DNA of 64,000 bases from Antrodiella citrinella (GCA_004802725.1 SGPM01000056.1:43112-107111); one strand, 5' to 3'. Shown: positions 24,395 to 36,500, counted from the first letter of the stretch. Translations and numbers: made by a program. Notes: generated by a model not told the origin, from the sequence alone.

Positions 24395-26659
24395 ATGACC
24401 TCGGAAGGTGCCTCGTTCTTGCCTCGCATTGAATCCGTGTTTTATGCGGTGTTCGACGTGCTCCAGGGACCAAAAATCGTGTATCAAGTCCCCGAAGGGC
24501 TCATATCAGGCTCGGGATCTAGCATTTCGGTCGCCACGTCACTTGCGGGAACCGCGCTCCTTTCTCCCTCTCCTGGTGCAGTGCCGGTGAAAGCGGACAG
24601 CGAGCCCACTAGCTCCAGAGCCTCCAGCGCCGTGCTCCTGCCTTCACCTGCGCCACAGAGGATAGACTCACGACATTTACATTCACCTCAGAAGCAGCGG
24701 TCGGAATCCTCAAACCGATGGCTATTCAACTTTGACGACGTGTCAAAGTATATTATACCCCCAAGCGCATTGTGCGGTCGTCTCGTCAAATGTGCTACTC
24801 GAAAGTACCGGATAATTGGCTTTCCTGTCGAGTTGAGAGGAAAGTACGAACGAAATTACTTTCGGTATAACCTGTGCTTTGTATTTGCCCGATCCGCGGA
24901 CTTGAGCTGCTATGAGCCCGTTGTCCGGAAGGTTAGCCGGGTCCTCACGAACTGCGAGGTCAGTTACCAGCTATCATAGGGGTGTTTCAGTAAGTTGATT
25001 ATTGTGCTGTAGGAAGAGTCGGCCTTTCTATCGAGACCACCCGATCAGCAGGCAATGTACACCATTCTAGAGCAGTTGTATGAAGACCTTAACTCATACT
25101 CGGAGACATCCATACCGATCGACAAGTTCAACTCCATCGAGTTGAAGATATTTCCTTTCTACCCTAATCCACCGCCGGTGAAGGATTGGATGGTTCCACT
25201 GGCACTAATAAGCCTGACTCGCCGGATAGAATCAAATTGGGATCTGACGATGGTGAAGGTAAGTTGTACGGAGCAGTCTTTGTGTGAAATGATCCGCTAA
25301 CAATTGATTCGAAGGTCTGCAAGTACATCGATGGTACAAACCACATCAGTCGGATCGCTGTATTGGCGGAAGTCGACATCGAGTACGCCCGTGAAGCGAT
25401 CTCACATCTGCTGTGCGTATCTTTTGTCCTGGAGATCCATTGTACAAAGAACTTACTTCTTTCAGGTATTATCAAGTGGTCATGATGATCGACATCTTCC
25501 AATACTCTAACATGTATACGCTACGAAAGAATACTCACTCCCTCGCGGATGAGCTGCATGTTAGCGAAGAATGCGGTCCATATGTAACCAAACCAGGCAA
25601 GGCTCTTTCGTCAGTCTACCATACTTCAGCGCTGAACTTTTTTTTGTTACCTTATCAGGCCACAAAGTCAGCGACTGGCCAGTACTCTTGCACTTATACT
25701 CGAGACTGAAGCCAGGCAAGACGGTGTACGAGTGGATGCAAGAGTACGATGTACTCAGCATTGGGATTGACGTCAGACGATTCACAAGTTTTGGGGTGGT
25801 CAAGGTACGGAAGCATTGTTAGTGCAAGAACAATTTGACTAAAGACACTCTCACGCAGGGCTTTCTCCGTCGAGTACATCGCTGGCCAATGTTGCTTGCT
25901 CCGACACCGAAACCCACCATACCGACCATCGATAACCCGCCGTTCACAGCAAGACAGCGTGGTCAATCCACCTCCGGGAAATCTGTACAGATTGTGCGCC
26001 CTCAGGCGGACCTGGACCACTCACGAGTGAGAGCCCGTGCTCAGGAGCCATTGCCGACCATGACATCCGCTGGCGCAGAGCTGGTTGCAATACATCAAAC
26101 GGACTCTCAGTACCGCCCTATACGAAGGTCCAGTGCTGCTGAGGAGTCATTGGAGCAGCTGCGGAATCGGACCATGCATGCGCAAGACACGAATAAATTC
26201 GCGACCACATCTCGAGTCACTCGCCCATTCAGTTCGGGAGGAATCATAACGGGACCTCCAACGAGACGTGCTCCCCTCGAGAGCCTAGGATACACTGGCA
26301 TGTCCACTCCTCTCCCCGTCCTAGCAGCGTCCCCACAATTCTCGACGCTCAAGATGTCCCCTGATCTGAGCGCAGGAACTGATCTGGAGAGCGAACATTC
26401 GAGCGGCGGACGGTCCACGCTCGGTGTGACACGCCCAAGGTTCTCGAGATCACCTTCTGCTCCGATCGGACATTTACAGCCACATACAGCTGCACCCTTC
26501 CCACCAGATTTGCTGAAAATGTTGGACGGCGAGCATGATACAGATGAGATATGTGCAAAGTTTAATGTTGGTTGGCCGTTGTTGGAGCAATGGCTTGTCA
26601 TAGCAGGCGGAGGTACAGAGACTGTAGATTTTGGTAATGTCACGATAATATATAGATAG
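24395..26659 (+). CDS. NPR2: Npr2/NPRL2 subunit of the SEACIT/GATOR1 complex
   Basis: Npr2 with Npr3 and Iml1 forms the GTPase-activating complex that turns down TORC1 at the vacuole when amino acids are scarce. The start MTSEGASFLPRIESVFYAVF continues to DVLQGPKIVYQVPEG, the conserved longin-type N terminus. Later exons read LFNFDDVSKYIIPP, LCGRLVKCATRKYRIIGFPV, IELKIFPFYPNPPPVKDWMV and KTVYEWMQEYDVLSIGIDVR. The C terminus carries CAKFNVGWPLLEQWLVI, typical of the family. A Ser/Pro-rich insertion lies at about 24550-24700 and a long disordered segment at 25950-26450. One intron (25597-25658) has a GC donor. Stop is TAG at 26657-26659, only 18 bp from the end of the convergent RCL1. Confidence 0.92.
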
Positions 26660-26677
26660 TAATATCAACATAATTGA

Positions 26678-28149
26678 CTATGCGAGAGACCTGTTGGCAT
26701 TGACATAGCCAGTGCCATAGCACGAGTAAACCAACTCGACGGCGTCGGGGTTTGGAGACTCTGCCGATACAATTTTGAACGAGGTACCAAACGTGTCCCT
26801 CACGTCTCGGAGAAATTGAATTCTGAGACGCATGCTTGTAAGTCACGATTATATCATCGATGTCGATGGATAACTCACGTTCGTGGTGTTGGTTCTCCCA
26901 TTCGGCATTTGCCAACATCCTCGCTGCCGAGAACCATCATCAGTAGCACGAGTGTCTGGTGCTTCCTGTCTACACAACCGCCCCTACGAATCTCTGTGAG
27001 AAGTGCTCGCGAGGCCAAGAGGGCGATGTCTTCTGGTGCGGTCCCCGGTTTTGAGGTAGCTTCTGCGCAATAAAGTGCACCCGTAGTTGATTCTGCCAGA
27101 AGGCTCAGCGCGTATCCCGGCGACCTGTTCAATGGTAAGTCTACAATTCCTAAGTATGGATGATCTACTTACTTTCCGCTATCGTCTCCCTTATACACAT
27201 CGGAATAGAGGTAGATATCGGGGATGAATCTGTTCAGGATTGATCGCGACGCCTCAATCATGCGATTCGAGAATTGTGGACTGATTCGGACTGCATGTCT
27301 GTGAACCAAAAGTAAGCATCAGGACAACTATTATGGCTACAAATGCAACATACGCAATGCCTCGTATCCGCTTGACCTTTCCAGGCTCCACGAAGTTCAA
27401 GGTTCTTACTTGTTTGATGATGGGACACAGGAATTGGATTTCTCCGCCTCCTAGCGGTGGGCTTCCCCGCTTTTTAATCTGCAAGAACCGACATCAATTG
27501 TGCGAACGATTCATACTGGAAAAGATCACATACCCGTAGTTCCAACCCCTCAGATATTCCAAATAGCTGAAGGTGAGGTAATGTGACAGTTCGAATAATG
27601 TCTGCCTGCACATACAGTTCAATATTTGCCCTCGAGACACAAGTGGGTGTACTCACCGAAAGATCATGGTCGTCTGTGGTAATACCTTTCAGCGTCAGGT
27701 TCAATGGTTTCTTGGCGAACGGAGCCAATGTGATCACAGGTTCCAGAAAATATCCCACGGAGCGCGACAGAGGACACTCATGCGTAATGGAGCCTCCAGC
27801 AATGATCCCCGGTTTCAACAAAAGGGCAGTACCTACAGGTTCAAATAATCAGAATGTCTGAACACAGATATTTGGATAGTACTGCGCACCGGTCACGGAT
27901 ATCTCAATCACTGTCCCGTTCGTTATCCTTTCTAAGAGCCTCAACAGACTGATCTCGTAGTCTGTATGTCTATTGAGTACAAGAGCAAAATGCAACAAAT
28001 ATTTCGAACGCACCTCGGAGACCAGGATTTTTGTCGCCAGAACGAATCTTGTCTATCTTGACGGGTTTTCCGCTAAGTATAGACAGCACCAGCCTGTTCC
28101 GTAAATACTGGTGTCCGCTGAAGAGCAGAGCATTGTTGGTGGAGGTCAT
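26678..28149 (-). CDS. RCL1: RNA 3'-terminal phosphate cyclase-like protein Rcl1
   Basis: Rcl1 is a nucleolar U3-associated factor that, with the GTPase Bms1, is needed for 18S rRNA processing. It has the cyclase fold but is not thought to have cyclase activity. ATG at 28149 gives MTSTNNALLFSGHQYLRNRL, then VKIDKIRSGDKNPGLRDYEI, GTVIEISVTGTALLLKPGII and THECPLSRSVGYFLEPVI. Downstream come ITTDDHDLSVDIIRTVTLPH, KKRGSPPLGGGEIQFLCP, VKRIRGIAY, SNRMIEASRSILNRFIPDIY, and GGCVDRKHQTLVLLMMVLG. It ends with ELVYSCYGTGYVNANRSLA and TAG at 26678-26680. About eight exons encode near 400 residues, the normal length. It is divergent from UBA3, with 180 bp between the two ATGs. Confidence 0.93.
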
Positions 28150-28210
28150 GTTCAGATTTTAAGAGCTCAAGACAACAAATGCAAGCGCCCATGAATTATT
28201 TCGCGTCTTC

Positions 28211-28223
28211 CCCGATCGGGCGC
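28211..28223. promoter_or_regulatory. Palindromic promoter motif, copy 1
   Basis: CCCGATCGGGCGC contains a perfect 10-bp palindrome. It starts exactly 119 bp upstream of the UBA3 ATG and 62 bp from the RCL1 ATG. The same 13-mer occurs at 30161-30173. Confidence 0.45.
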
Positions 28224-28329
28224 CAATGAACAAAGGCTCATTGACCTCGATTCGGCCGTCGGCTGTGTGTCTTGCTCATTGACGACCACAATACAGGGAC
28301 GTCGCGTCGGTATCAGAACAGTCTCTACG

Positions 28330-29979
28330 ATGAACGGGAATTCTACCTCAAACGACTGGGACGGTCGCTACTATCACGTCGACCAGATTCTTGACAAACC
28401 AGGACCTCGCACCGATGAACAGTTCTCAGCCGGAGATGAGGCACGCCACTTTCACTCTGAATGAGCCGAGCTTGGATCCTAACTCGACGTCTAGGTGAAA
28501 GACTTCCTGAGAAACAAATGCAAAATTTTGGTCATCGGCGCGGGTGGTCTGGGGTGTGAGATCCTGGCAAATCTCGCTCTGTCTGGGTTCAAGGACATCC
28601 ATGTCATTGACATGGACACCATCGACATCAGTAACCTGAATCGACAGTTCCTCTTCAGGTGCGCAATATTTGCTTCTACGACGCGTATTTGTACCTGATG
28701 ATCGCACAGGCAGAAGGATGTAGGAGAGCCAAAAGCCCTGGTAGCCGCGAAGTTCATCATGAATCGCGTACCAGGAGTGAAAGTCACTCCGTAAATTCAT
28801 GTATTACCTGCAACTACGACAAGTATTTAATCCTCCCACAGCTACTTTGGCAAGATTCAAGACAAGGATGAAGATTACTATATGCAGTTCAATCTTGTCA
28901 TTTGTGGCCTCGACTCCGTAGAAGCTCGGCGGTGGATCAACGCAACGCTAGTGAACATGGTAGACCCAGAGAACATGGAGAGTCTCAAACCGCTAATTGA
29001 CGGTGGAACGGAAGGTACTTGAATTGGGTCCAGGATTTGTGTATGATACTGATGGGAATGGTTACAGGATTCAAGGGCCAGGCTCGTGTGATCTTGCCCA
29101 CGGTATCATCGTGCTACGAATGCTCCTTAGACATGCTCAACAAACCGACTGCATTCCCCATCTGTACCATAGCCAATACGCCAAGATTGCCGGAGCATTG
29201 CATAGAGTGGGCGTCCGTGCTGGAATGGCCTCGTGTACACGGAGGTAAGTTCTTAACACTTGAACAATCAACTCTGATGTTCAAATAGCACCGCGCAGAC
29301 AAGAAACTAGATACCGACGATCCTGAGCACATTGGCTGGCTGTACGACATAGCCCTCAGGCGAGCAAAGGACTTCAAGATCGAAGGCGTAACTTGGTCTC
29401 TGACCCAAGGTGTTGTCAAGAACATCATACCAGCTATTGCGTCCACAAACGCGATCATCGCAGGTATAATCTCTTCATCCAATCATATATACATGCGTTA
29501 CTGATATAGCTTCTTAGCGTCCTGCTGCAATGAAGCATTCAAGATCGCCACCACTGCCGCATCGTATCTCAACAACTACTTCATGCTGATAGGAACGGAC
29601 GGTGTATATTCGTATACATTCGAGCATGAGAAGCGTGCAGACTGCCCGGTGTGCGGTGGAGAGTCTCTTGACATCTCTGTCAAGAAGGATTGGACAGTCG
29701 AGCGACTAATTGAAATGCTGGTAGAGAAACAAGACATGTACGTTGTCCGTCAATTCCTCAGGTGCAGAGGCTTACACAGTATGCTGCAGTCAAATCAAGA
29801 AGCCTTCGTTGTCTACGCCGACAAAACAGATATACTTCCAAGCACCGCCTCAACTAGAAGAAGCAACACGACCGAACTTAGAGAAGAAGGTGTCTGATCT
29901 GGTAGCCGATGGAGGAGAGATCACGGTCACTGCTTCTAGCCTTCCGTTCAATTTGAGTCTCCGGATCACATACACGTAG
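28330..29979 (+). CDS. UBA3: NEDD8-activating enzyme E1 catalytic subunit Uba3
   Basis: Uba3 with Ula1 adenylates NEDD8/Rub1 and passes it through a thioester to Ubc12, feeding cullin neddylation. The adenylation domain shows the nucleotide loop [20 protein letters not shown], then [20 protein letters not shown] and FLFR. Zinc-site cysteines appear in SSCYEC and in DCPVCGG. The catalytic cysteine is in [11 protein letters not shown], the hallmark of Uba3. The C-terminal ubiquitin-fold region follows, with [23 protein letters not shown] at 28330 is followed by [20 protein letters not shown]. Seven or eight exons give about 430 residues, as expected. Stop is TAG at 29977-29979. Confidence 0.93.
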
Positions 29980-30160
29980 ATTTCCTCATCGTTCTGCTGT
30001 CGTCGCTATCGTCAAACGCAATGTACTTTTGTCACCAGTCTTGTCACCATCACTTCTTACTCAGCAGATGTTCGGAGAGAGCGCATGCACACGCCGTACC
30101 CCGCCTCGTACTTAGGCCGACGCCCGAGTCAGCGGGCGCCAAACGGCCGTCGCTTCATGG

Positions 30161-30173
30161 CCCGATCGGGCGC
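30161..30173. promoter_or_regulatory. Palindromic promoter motif, copy 2
   Basis: CCCGATCGGGCGC is identical to 28211-28223 and also starts exactly 119 bp upstream of a start codon, here that of ECM2. Confidence 0.45.
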
Positions 30174-30279
30174 TTTTGATGTCCACAACCTCTCCCTCCA
30201 ACCATCTCGACCGTGTCTTCATTTGAGGGGCAATCCTCTGTAGAAGATCATTTGAACATCTCCTCCGTTACTTCTGAAA

Positions 30280-31584
30280 ATGCCGCCGAAGTCGGATATA
30301 AACAAAGCTGGTTGGGAGCAGAGCGAGTTCCCAATTCTCTGCGAGACATGTAAGCTGAACACCTCTTACCTTCACGAGGCTCGCACACTGATATTCGGTA
30401 TTTTGCAGGTCTCGGAGATAATGCCTTCGTTCGCATGGTGAGTCTTCTCAAGGTCTGACCTCCTTCCAACTACTGACAATCAACCCTCTAGTCAAAACAA
30501 GAATATGGCCGGTCATGCGGAACATGCGCACGCCCCTTCACTGTCTTCCGGTGGAACCCAGGAACTGCCATGCGTTTCAAGACCACAGTCATCTGCCAAA
30601 CTTGCGCCAAAATCAAGAACGTTTGCCAAACGTGCCTTCTGGACTTGGAGTATGGATTGCCGACGCAAGTGAGGGATACGGCGTTGGCGTTGCAGAACGA
30701 GGCTCCGACGAGTGAGATCAATAGGGAGTACTATGCGCAGAATATGGACTCGAAGGTGCGTAGTTGTCTGAATAGTGAAGATGAGTTGGAAACCTGACGT
30801 GCGGTTTCATCACAGCTCGAGGGCAGCAGGTCACTGTTGGATTCAAACCGCGCATCATCAGCTGGGAGGGATATGTTGAAGCAGCTGGCACGAACAGATC
30901 CTTACTACAAACGGAATCGACCAAACTTGTGCTCTTTCTTTGCGAAGGGGGAGTGCAAGCGTGGCACAGAGTGTCCATATAGGTACGTACATCCTCAAGT
31001 TGAGTCATCACCGCCACTGAGCACTCTTTTCATTAGACATGAAATGCCAGTGCAGAATGAGCTCTCGAAACAAAACATTCAAGACCGGTATCATGGTCGT
31101 AGCGATCCAGTCGCGAACAAGATACTTGCCACCAATGCTGCGAACATGGGTTTAGCACCGCCGGAGGACAAGTCGATAGTAAGTCTAGTACGAATGCATC
31201 GGCGTGTATTCCCTGACTCATGCATTGTTCAACCAGACGTCTCTATTCTTGACGACCTTGCCTGCGACCGCAACACAGGAAACCATCCAGACGCGTGTGC
31301 TGCAGTCGCTACCTGGAGTCCAACCATCGCAGCTGAAGTCCATCGTGCATATTGCTAAGTCACGGTATGTCTCGTCTGCTTATCACAATTTCCAAACCAC
31401 TGATGTTTTATGTGTATATAGATGTGCCTTTGTCAATTGGACAGACCGTGAGTCTGCCGAACATGCAGCACATGCGTGGGCGAACGGTTTGGAGATTGAG
31501 GGCGAGACTATTGGTATCAAGTGGGGACGGAGTAAAGGGACCTCTGGCAAACCCAAGCCTGAGGTCGCTGCTGTGACTGTATAG
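30280..31584 (+). CDS. ECM2: Pre-mRNA splicing factor Slt11/Ecm2 (RBM22 type)
   Basis: Slt11/Ecm2 joins the spliceosome with the NineTeen complex and contacts U6 and U2 snRNA during activation. The N terminus reads [12 protein letters not shown], then [26 protein letters not shown] and [20 protein letters not shown], the cysteine-rich zinc-binding region of the family. [20 protein letters not shown] with ECPYRH is the CCCH zinc finger. The C-terminal part (from [10 protein letters not shown] to GIKWGRSK) is a degenerate RRM split by an intron near 31371-31421. Seven exons encode roughly 340 residues. TAG at 31582-31584. The identification rests on unmistakable family signatures. Confidence 0.93.
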
Positions 31585-31859
31585 ATATGTGCTACCTACT
31601 TTGTATTCTATCTCTTGTTGTCGATGTGCGTCTTGACTATAATTCTCCTCAATACGCAGACATTACGATGACTTTGAGCGTAACGGCACTTGAAGTATTT
31701 TGGGCGCCTTCGTTGGATCGATCGAGTCGTGATCTTATCCTGCTCATTGCTTGCTTCTTGACCTGCTCTCTTTCTACATCTACATAACATTCGCTGCTGT
31801 GCATGACGGGAGGATCGTAAAATTATCATACATTCTTTGAGGCCACAGACGAAACAAAC

Positions 31860-33190
31860 ATGTCCGACAAACAGAAAGGCTAGCTGGGTCTGTCCTCTTG
31901 ATCGCATTCACAATACTCATCCTTACACTTCCCTCTCCGTTCTCTAGTCCTTGTCGCACTTGCACTACTGAGCGAGACATGTAACGCAAATATCGCGTAC
32001 TTCTCCCAGTCATCATCCTCCGCCTCATCCTCTTCTTCTGCGCCGACGTCAAGTCCGACACCAGCAAAGACACACTCGGTCGCAGTCCTCCGAAAAGACT
32101 TTCTCTCGCTACTAAGCCTAGTGTACACCTCTTCAACGAAGATATCTTTGACGTTACGTCCTCCCGGAAAGGACACAGCACCAGCNTACACCACTGCCCT
32201 GCCCTTGATCAACGACTTCACGCAGCACGTCTCGTCTCTGACGACCTGCGCGACGCTGTTTGGGGAGCATGGGTCGACGTTTGCCGGGGAGNTGAAGGCG
32301 GCGGCGAACGATGTGTGTGAGGCTGCGCAGAGCCTTGCGGTCGTGCTTTCGACTGCTTTGACCGCTGCCCCTTCGACTTCTTCCCCTACCGCGTCATTGA
32401 AGACGAAGAAGAAGGAGGCAGTCGAGGATCTGGATNNGGAGTATCTGATGCGCACGGGCGCAGTGCACGAGACGATTGAGCGGATCCGGAAAGAGCTGCC
32501 TGAGGATAACCTCGCGGCTGTCCGAAGACGGTGGAACGCCGATAAGGGGATGCTGCAGGATACGTTGGAGGATNTGAACGGCATGATCGAGGATGCTGCT
32601 GAAGATGCAGATGATGAAGACGACGATGAGGATGAGGGGTTTGGGAGCGACGATGATGTGGATGGGCTTGGGTTGGAGGAACTTGGGTTTACGAACAAGA
32701 AGTTGTCGAAGGTTGAGCTGGAGAGGGTCAAGAAGGTGCGTTATACGGTCCAATTATGCGGTGCTCTGCTAATGGTTGCGTTCGGTAGATACAACCACTG
32801 ATACGTATATGCGTACTTCTGCATAAACGTGTTCTTCTTGACTTGCTCAAACCTCAAGTTATACCCGCCTCCTCATACGCCATCCTGGACACCCTCCCCC
32901 CACTCTCGCACAAACTTCTCATAGCAACTGAGGAGATCATAGCTGCACTCTACGCACCACAAGACCCCGCCGCCATCTCCCTCGCCATCACAGTCCTTGA
33001 TAGTGCGGTACAGGAGCTCCAAGAGACCTTACTCCAGAAGGATCTGCTACCTCCGCCAGTCACTGTCACTTCAGAAAGTGTGGATGGGAAGAAAGAGAAG
33101 GACGTACGCAAATGGTTCGAGACGTGCTTTGAGCAGATCCACAAGTTGTATAGCACGATTAGAGACGGACTAGACGTCAAAGCAACATGA
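31860..33190 (+). CDS. GCIP/CCNDBP1-like helical protein
   Basis: The sequence fits the Grap2/cyclin-D-interacting protein family. It is an all-helical protein of uncertain molecular role; mammalian members bind cyclin D1. Recognisable parts are LRKDFLSLLSLVYTSSTKIS, LPLINDFTQHVSSLTTCATL, FAGELK-like helix, IERIRKELPEDN, a highly acidic loop around 32590-32680, and the C-terminal helices KRVLLDLLKPQVIPASSYAI to WFETCFEQIHKLYSTIRDGL. One intron (about 32735-32789) joins ERVKK to IQPLIRIC. The 5' end is uncertain: ATG 31860 gives MSDKQK and then needs a GC-AG intron (31879-31947) to stay in frame with ALALLSETCNANIAYF. Five ambiguous bases fall in the main exon. Stop TGA at 33188-33190. Confidence 0.7.
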
Positions 33191-33373
33191 ACCGATGTTA
33201 TAACGCAAGTTGTAGTAGTTAAGAGATTACTGGTATAGATAAAATGCGTCTAATGTGAGTACATATACAATGAGGGGAATCCAAGATTGATAAAGATACA
33301 GTACAAGAGCTGTGCGCGAAGATGTCCATAATAGTGAGAGGGGGTGCAAATAATGAGCTTGAGGTGGAAGAGA

Positions 33374-34828
33374 TCATCTACGCCCCTTCTGAGCCTCGTT
33401 AAATGCTTGTCTTTTCTTTCTATCGTATATCTCCTTGAAAGTCGCGCCTAGAATATTTGGGTAGACGGCCATGGATTTGCGCGCGTGCAACTTCTCTTCA
33501 AAACGCGAGATCTTGTCGTGTGAGGCTTGCAGGTTAAAGGTGTTTTTCTATGCGAGGAACTTCGTCAAGAGTGGACCAGTTACAACGACGCGAACAGACG
33601 TACCGCTTCCTGCAACCGCTTCGCCCGTGCATCGTCTCGCATTCTGTTCAACTCTTTACGTCGCTCTTCCTCCTTTTCCTTCCTGTTGAGACCCGAGTTT
33701 GGTGTAGTACCTCCAGGCTGTACGAGACATGTCAGTAAGTCAACCGTACTGTCGCACGTGGTAACGAACCTTTTGGAACAAAGATGCATATACACTTGCA
33801 TCTCGTAAATCAAAGTCTGCATTTGGGGCCACTGAAGCAGGCTTTTTCAAGACGGGCAACGGAAGCCGCTCGGGCTCGTTGGGCTTCTGCGGCGAAGGAC
33901 GAACTGCAGGAGTGGAGGGACCAGTAAGACTATTTGAAGCACCAGGAGGTTTGTTCTTCTTGATAGTGGGGAGTTTGCGTTTCTTGAAGCCCGGGAGAGG
34001 CTCTTTCTCTTTGTCCGCTTCTACCTTGGCAGTAGACGAGTCGACGACAGGTTGCTCCTCCTCTACATCCACTTCCTCGGTGTGTGCTCTCTTTGTGCTC
34101 ATGCCTTGACTAGAGGGACTCGGGGAGCGCGTTCCAGGAACATACTTCCGATCGTCCCGTACCAGCATCTCCTTCTCATCCGACTTTGCAGCTTTCCCCT
34201 TCCCTCCCTTCGTGCCTGCAGCGCTCTTCCCCTTCTTGCTCGCACTCCTCTTGGGAGGTTCAGGTCCAAAGTCCATCAAGTCATCCTCCTCTTCCTCCTC
34301 ATCTTTTCTACCCCTCGAGTAGGTCGGTTCCTCCACATATTCCTGCTCGTCCTCATCATCGTCCGAATACACCACCGTTCTCTTCGGCTTCGGCGCAAGC
34401 GTGGACGAAGTCGACTTCCTCCTGCTAGACGAGTGACCAGCCAGTGCAGCATAGTCCGGTTTGGGTATGTTCCTAGAGGCTCTGCGGTACTGTGGCGTCT
34501 CTGAAGGGCCCGGTTCAGCTTCCTCGGAGACGACGTCCACGTCCAGAGCCTCCTCGAAGCCCATGTCGACGTCCATATCCTCGCTCACGCGTGGTCGCTT
34601 TGCACGTGGGGGAGGGTCCACCCCGTCGTCCTCCTGTGCATAGTTGGCACCCGTGTCCTCATCGCCGGATGCGCTCGATATCCTTCGCTTGCTCGACTTC
34701 CTCTGCATCGCCTGTGGCGCTGGTCAGCATCGTCAAGTACGGAGACAACGTTGAGGGACGTATACCTGCTGTGGCTGCTCGTTGGCGGTGGTATGACCAA
34801 GCTTGGGAACCTTGATCCTGAGAGACAT
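33374..34828 (-). CDS. Acidic/basic low-complexity protein, probably nuclear
   Basis: ATG at 34828 gives MSLRIKVPKLGHTTANEQPQ, joined by an intron (about 34711-34765) to a long exon. That exon is dominated by charged low-complexity sequence: PPPRAKRPRVSEDMDVDM, VVYSDDDEDEQEYVEEP, RKDEEEEEDDLMDFGPEPPK and Lys/Gly runs. Basic clusters such as AKRPR and KKRKLPTIKKNKPP look like nuclear localisation signals. The C terminus is better ordered: DFDLRDASVYASLFQK, a charged helix NRKEKEEERRKELNRMRDD, and after a further intron KISRFEEKLHARKSMAVYPN, ending with TGA at 33374-33376. I do not recognise the family. The conserved-looking C-terminal module suggests a chromatin- or nucleus-associated subunit, but this is inference. 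It is divergent from the PheRS gene, with 166 bp between the ATGs. Confidence 0.75.
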
Positions 34829-34994
34829 GATGAGCCCTACTGCCTCCGCCTGTCACGGTGTAAGCCTAGACAACCCCAGATGACGGACTCTCAGGCTGTG
34901 ACACTGCTGCTTGACGTGACGTGACTCATGCGCGTCTCGTCACGCAGAGGGAGTGTGACCCGTCGCGTATTCCGAGTCACACCCTTCTTCCGTC

Positions 34995-36500
34995 ATGCAG
35001 GCTCTGATTGTCAGGACATCGTCGCAGCCATGGCATCTCCTCGCTTCCTCGCTGTGTCGACCATGTCGTGCTCATCGTTCGCTGCAACGACGGGGCTTGG
35101 CCACCGACGCCAAGGAGTCTATCACCGTCCTTGGTGAGAATTACACAACAGACTCGAAGACGAACATCACGTCCTCCATAATGAGCAAGCTCGAGCGGAA
35201 GCTGCACCTCCAGCCCTCCCACCCGATCGGCATTTTGCGCTCTCTCATCGAAACGCACTATCCATCCTTCACCGCGCTGTCCAACTTCTCCCCCGTCGTC
35301 ACCCCCGCCATGAACTTCGACGACCTCTCGTTCCCGCTCGACCACCCCGGCCGCTCTCTGACCGACAGCTACTACATCAACTCCGACCGGATGCTCCGCA
35401 CGCACACCTCCGCACACGAAGTCGAGACCTTCGCGAAGGGGATACGCCAATGGCTGCTCACGGCGGACGTGTACCGCCGCGACGAGATCGACGGCTCGCA
35501 CTACCCTGTGTTCCACCAGATGGAAGGGGCGCGGATTTTCCATGACTCGGCGGAGGGTATCCAAGAGCTGGAGGACGACAACGCGCGGCTTTTGGTGCAT
35601 CTGGCGAAGTCGAATATCGTGATTGAGGATATCCCGCATGTGACGGGGACCAACCCTGCGCAGGCGTCGCATAATCCGCTGCATTCGGAGCTCGTCGCGC
35701 AGAATTTGAAGCTTTCGCTGAACAGTTTGATCTTGGATTTGTTTGGGGGACGTGCTGGCGCGCAAAGGGCGAACCTTTGCGGGTCCGGTGGATAGAAGCG
35801 TATTTTCCGTTCACGAGTCCGAGCTACGAGGTGGAGGTCTTTTTTGGCGGGAAGTGGCTAGAGATTCTTGGTTGCGGCGTCGTGCTGCAGTCTACTTTGG
35901 ATAAAGCGAGTACGTGTTTACTCTGTCTCTTCCAAGAAATGTGCTGAATTTGCAACAGAGGTTCGTGGTAGCATAGGTTGGGCTTTCGGCCTGGGTCTGG
36001 AGAGAATAGCCATGATCCTGTACTCCATCCCAGACATTCGGTTATTCTGGTCAGAAGACCCTCGATTCCTGAGCCAGTTCACCCCGGGAGAGATTAACAC
36101 CTTCAAGCCATTCTCAAAATACCCTGCATGCTACAAGGATGTCAGTTTCTGGCTGCCGGACAAAGTGTTGCACGAAAACGACTTCTGTGACCTTGTTAGA
36201 GATGCTGCTGGCGACTTTGTCGAGGATGTCAAACTGGTAAGTCGCTCTATGGCAAACCCTTACGAATGCACTGAGCAAGGGAATCAGGTCGACGCATTTA
36301 CCCACCCGAAGACGAACCGTAGCAGCCAATGTTTCCGAATCAACTACAGGTCTATGGACAGGTACGTTCATTCACAAAATCAAAAGATTAATGGCTAGAA
36401 ATGACATTGCAATAGATCATTGTCCAACGACGAAGCAAATGCTCTACATGCACAAGTGGTATCACGCCTAAAAAGTAACTACGGAGTTGAGATTCGTTGA
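34995..36500 (+). CDS. MSF1: Mitochondrial phenylalanyl-tRNA synthetase, frame broken at about 35,755
   Basis: This monomeric enzyme charges mitochondrial tRNA-Phe. [20 protein letters not shown] with several arginines is a plausible matrix presequence. Class II motifs follow: [61 protein letters not shown], then [34 protein letters not shown] and [15 protein letters not shown]. The C-terminal anticodon-binding (ferredoxin-like) domain begins at CYKDVSFWL. In the first exon the frame changes near 35750-35760: the sequence before reads [10 protein letters not shown], but the downstream family sequence [12 protein letters not shown] is in another frame, and the first frame hits TAG shortly after. 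A 2-base excess or a 1-base loss at a GCGC run would explain it. Stop TGA at 36498-36500. Confidence 0.85.

Noticed and set aside
31880..32731. 283-codon Ser-rich minus-strand frame
   Set aside because: It mirrors acidic and Ser-rich codons of the plus-strand GCIP-like gene and contains ambiguous bases; no family resemblance.
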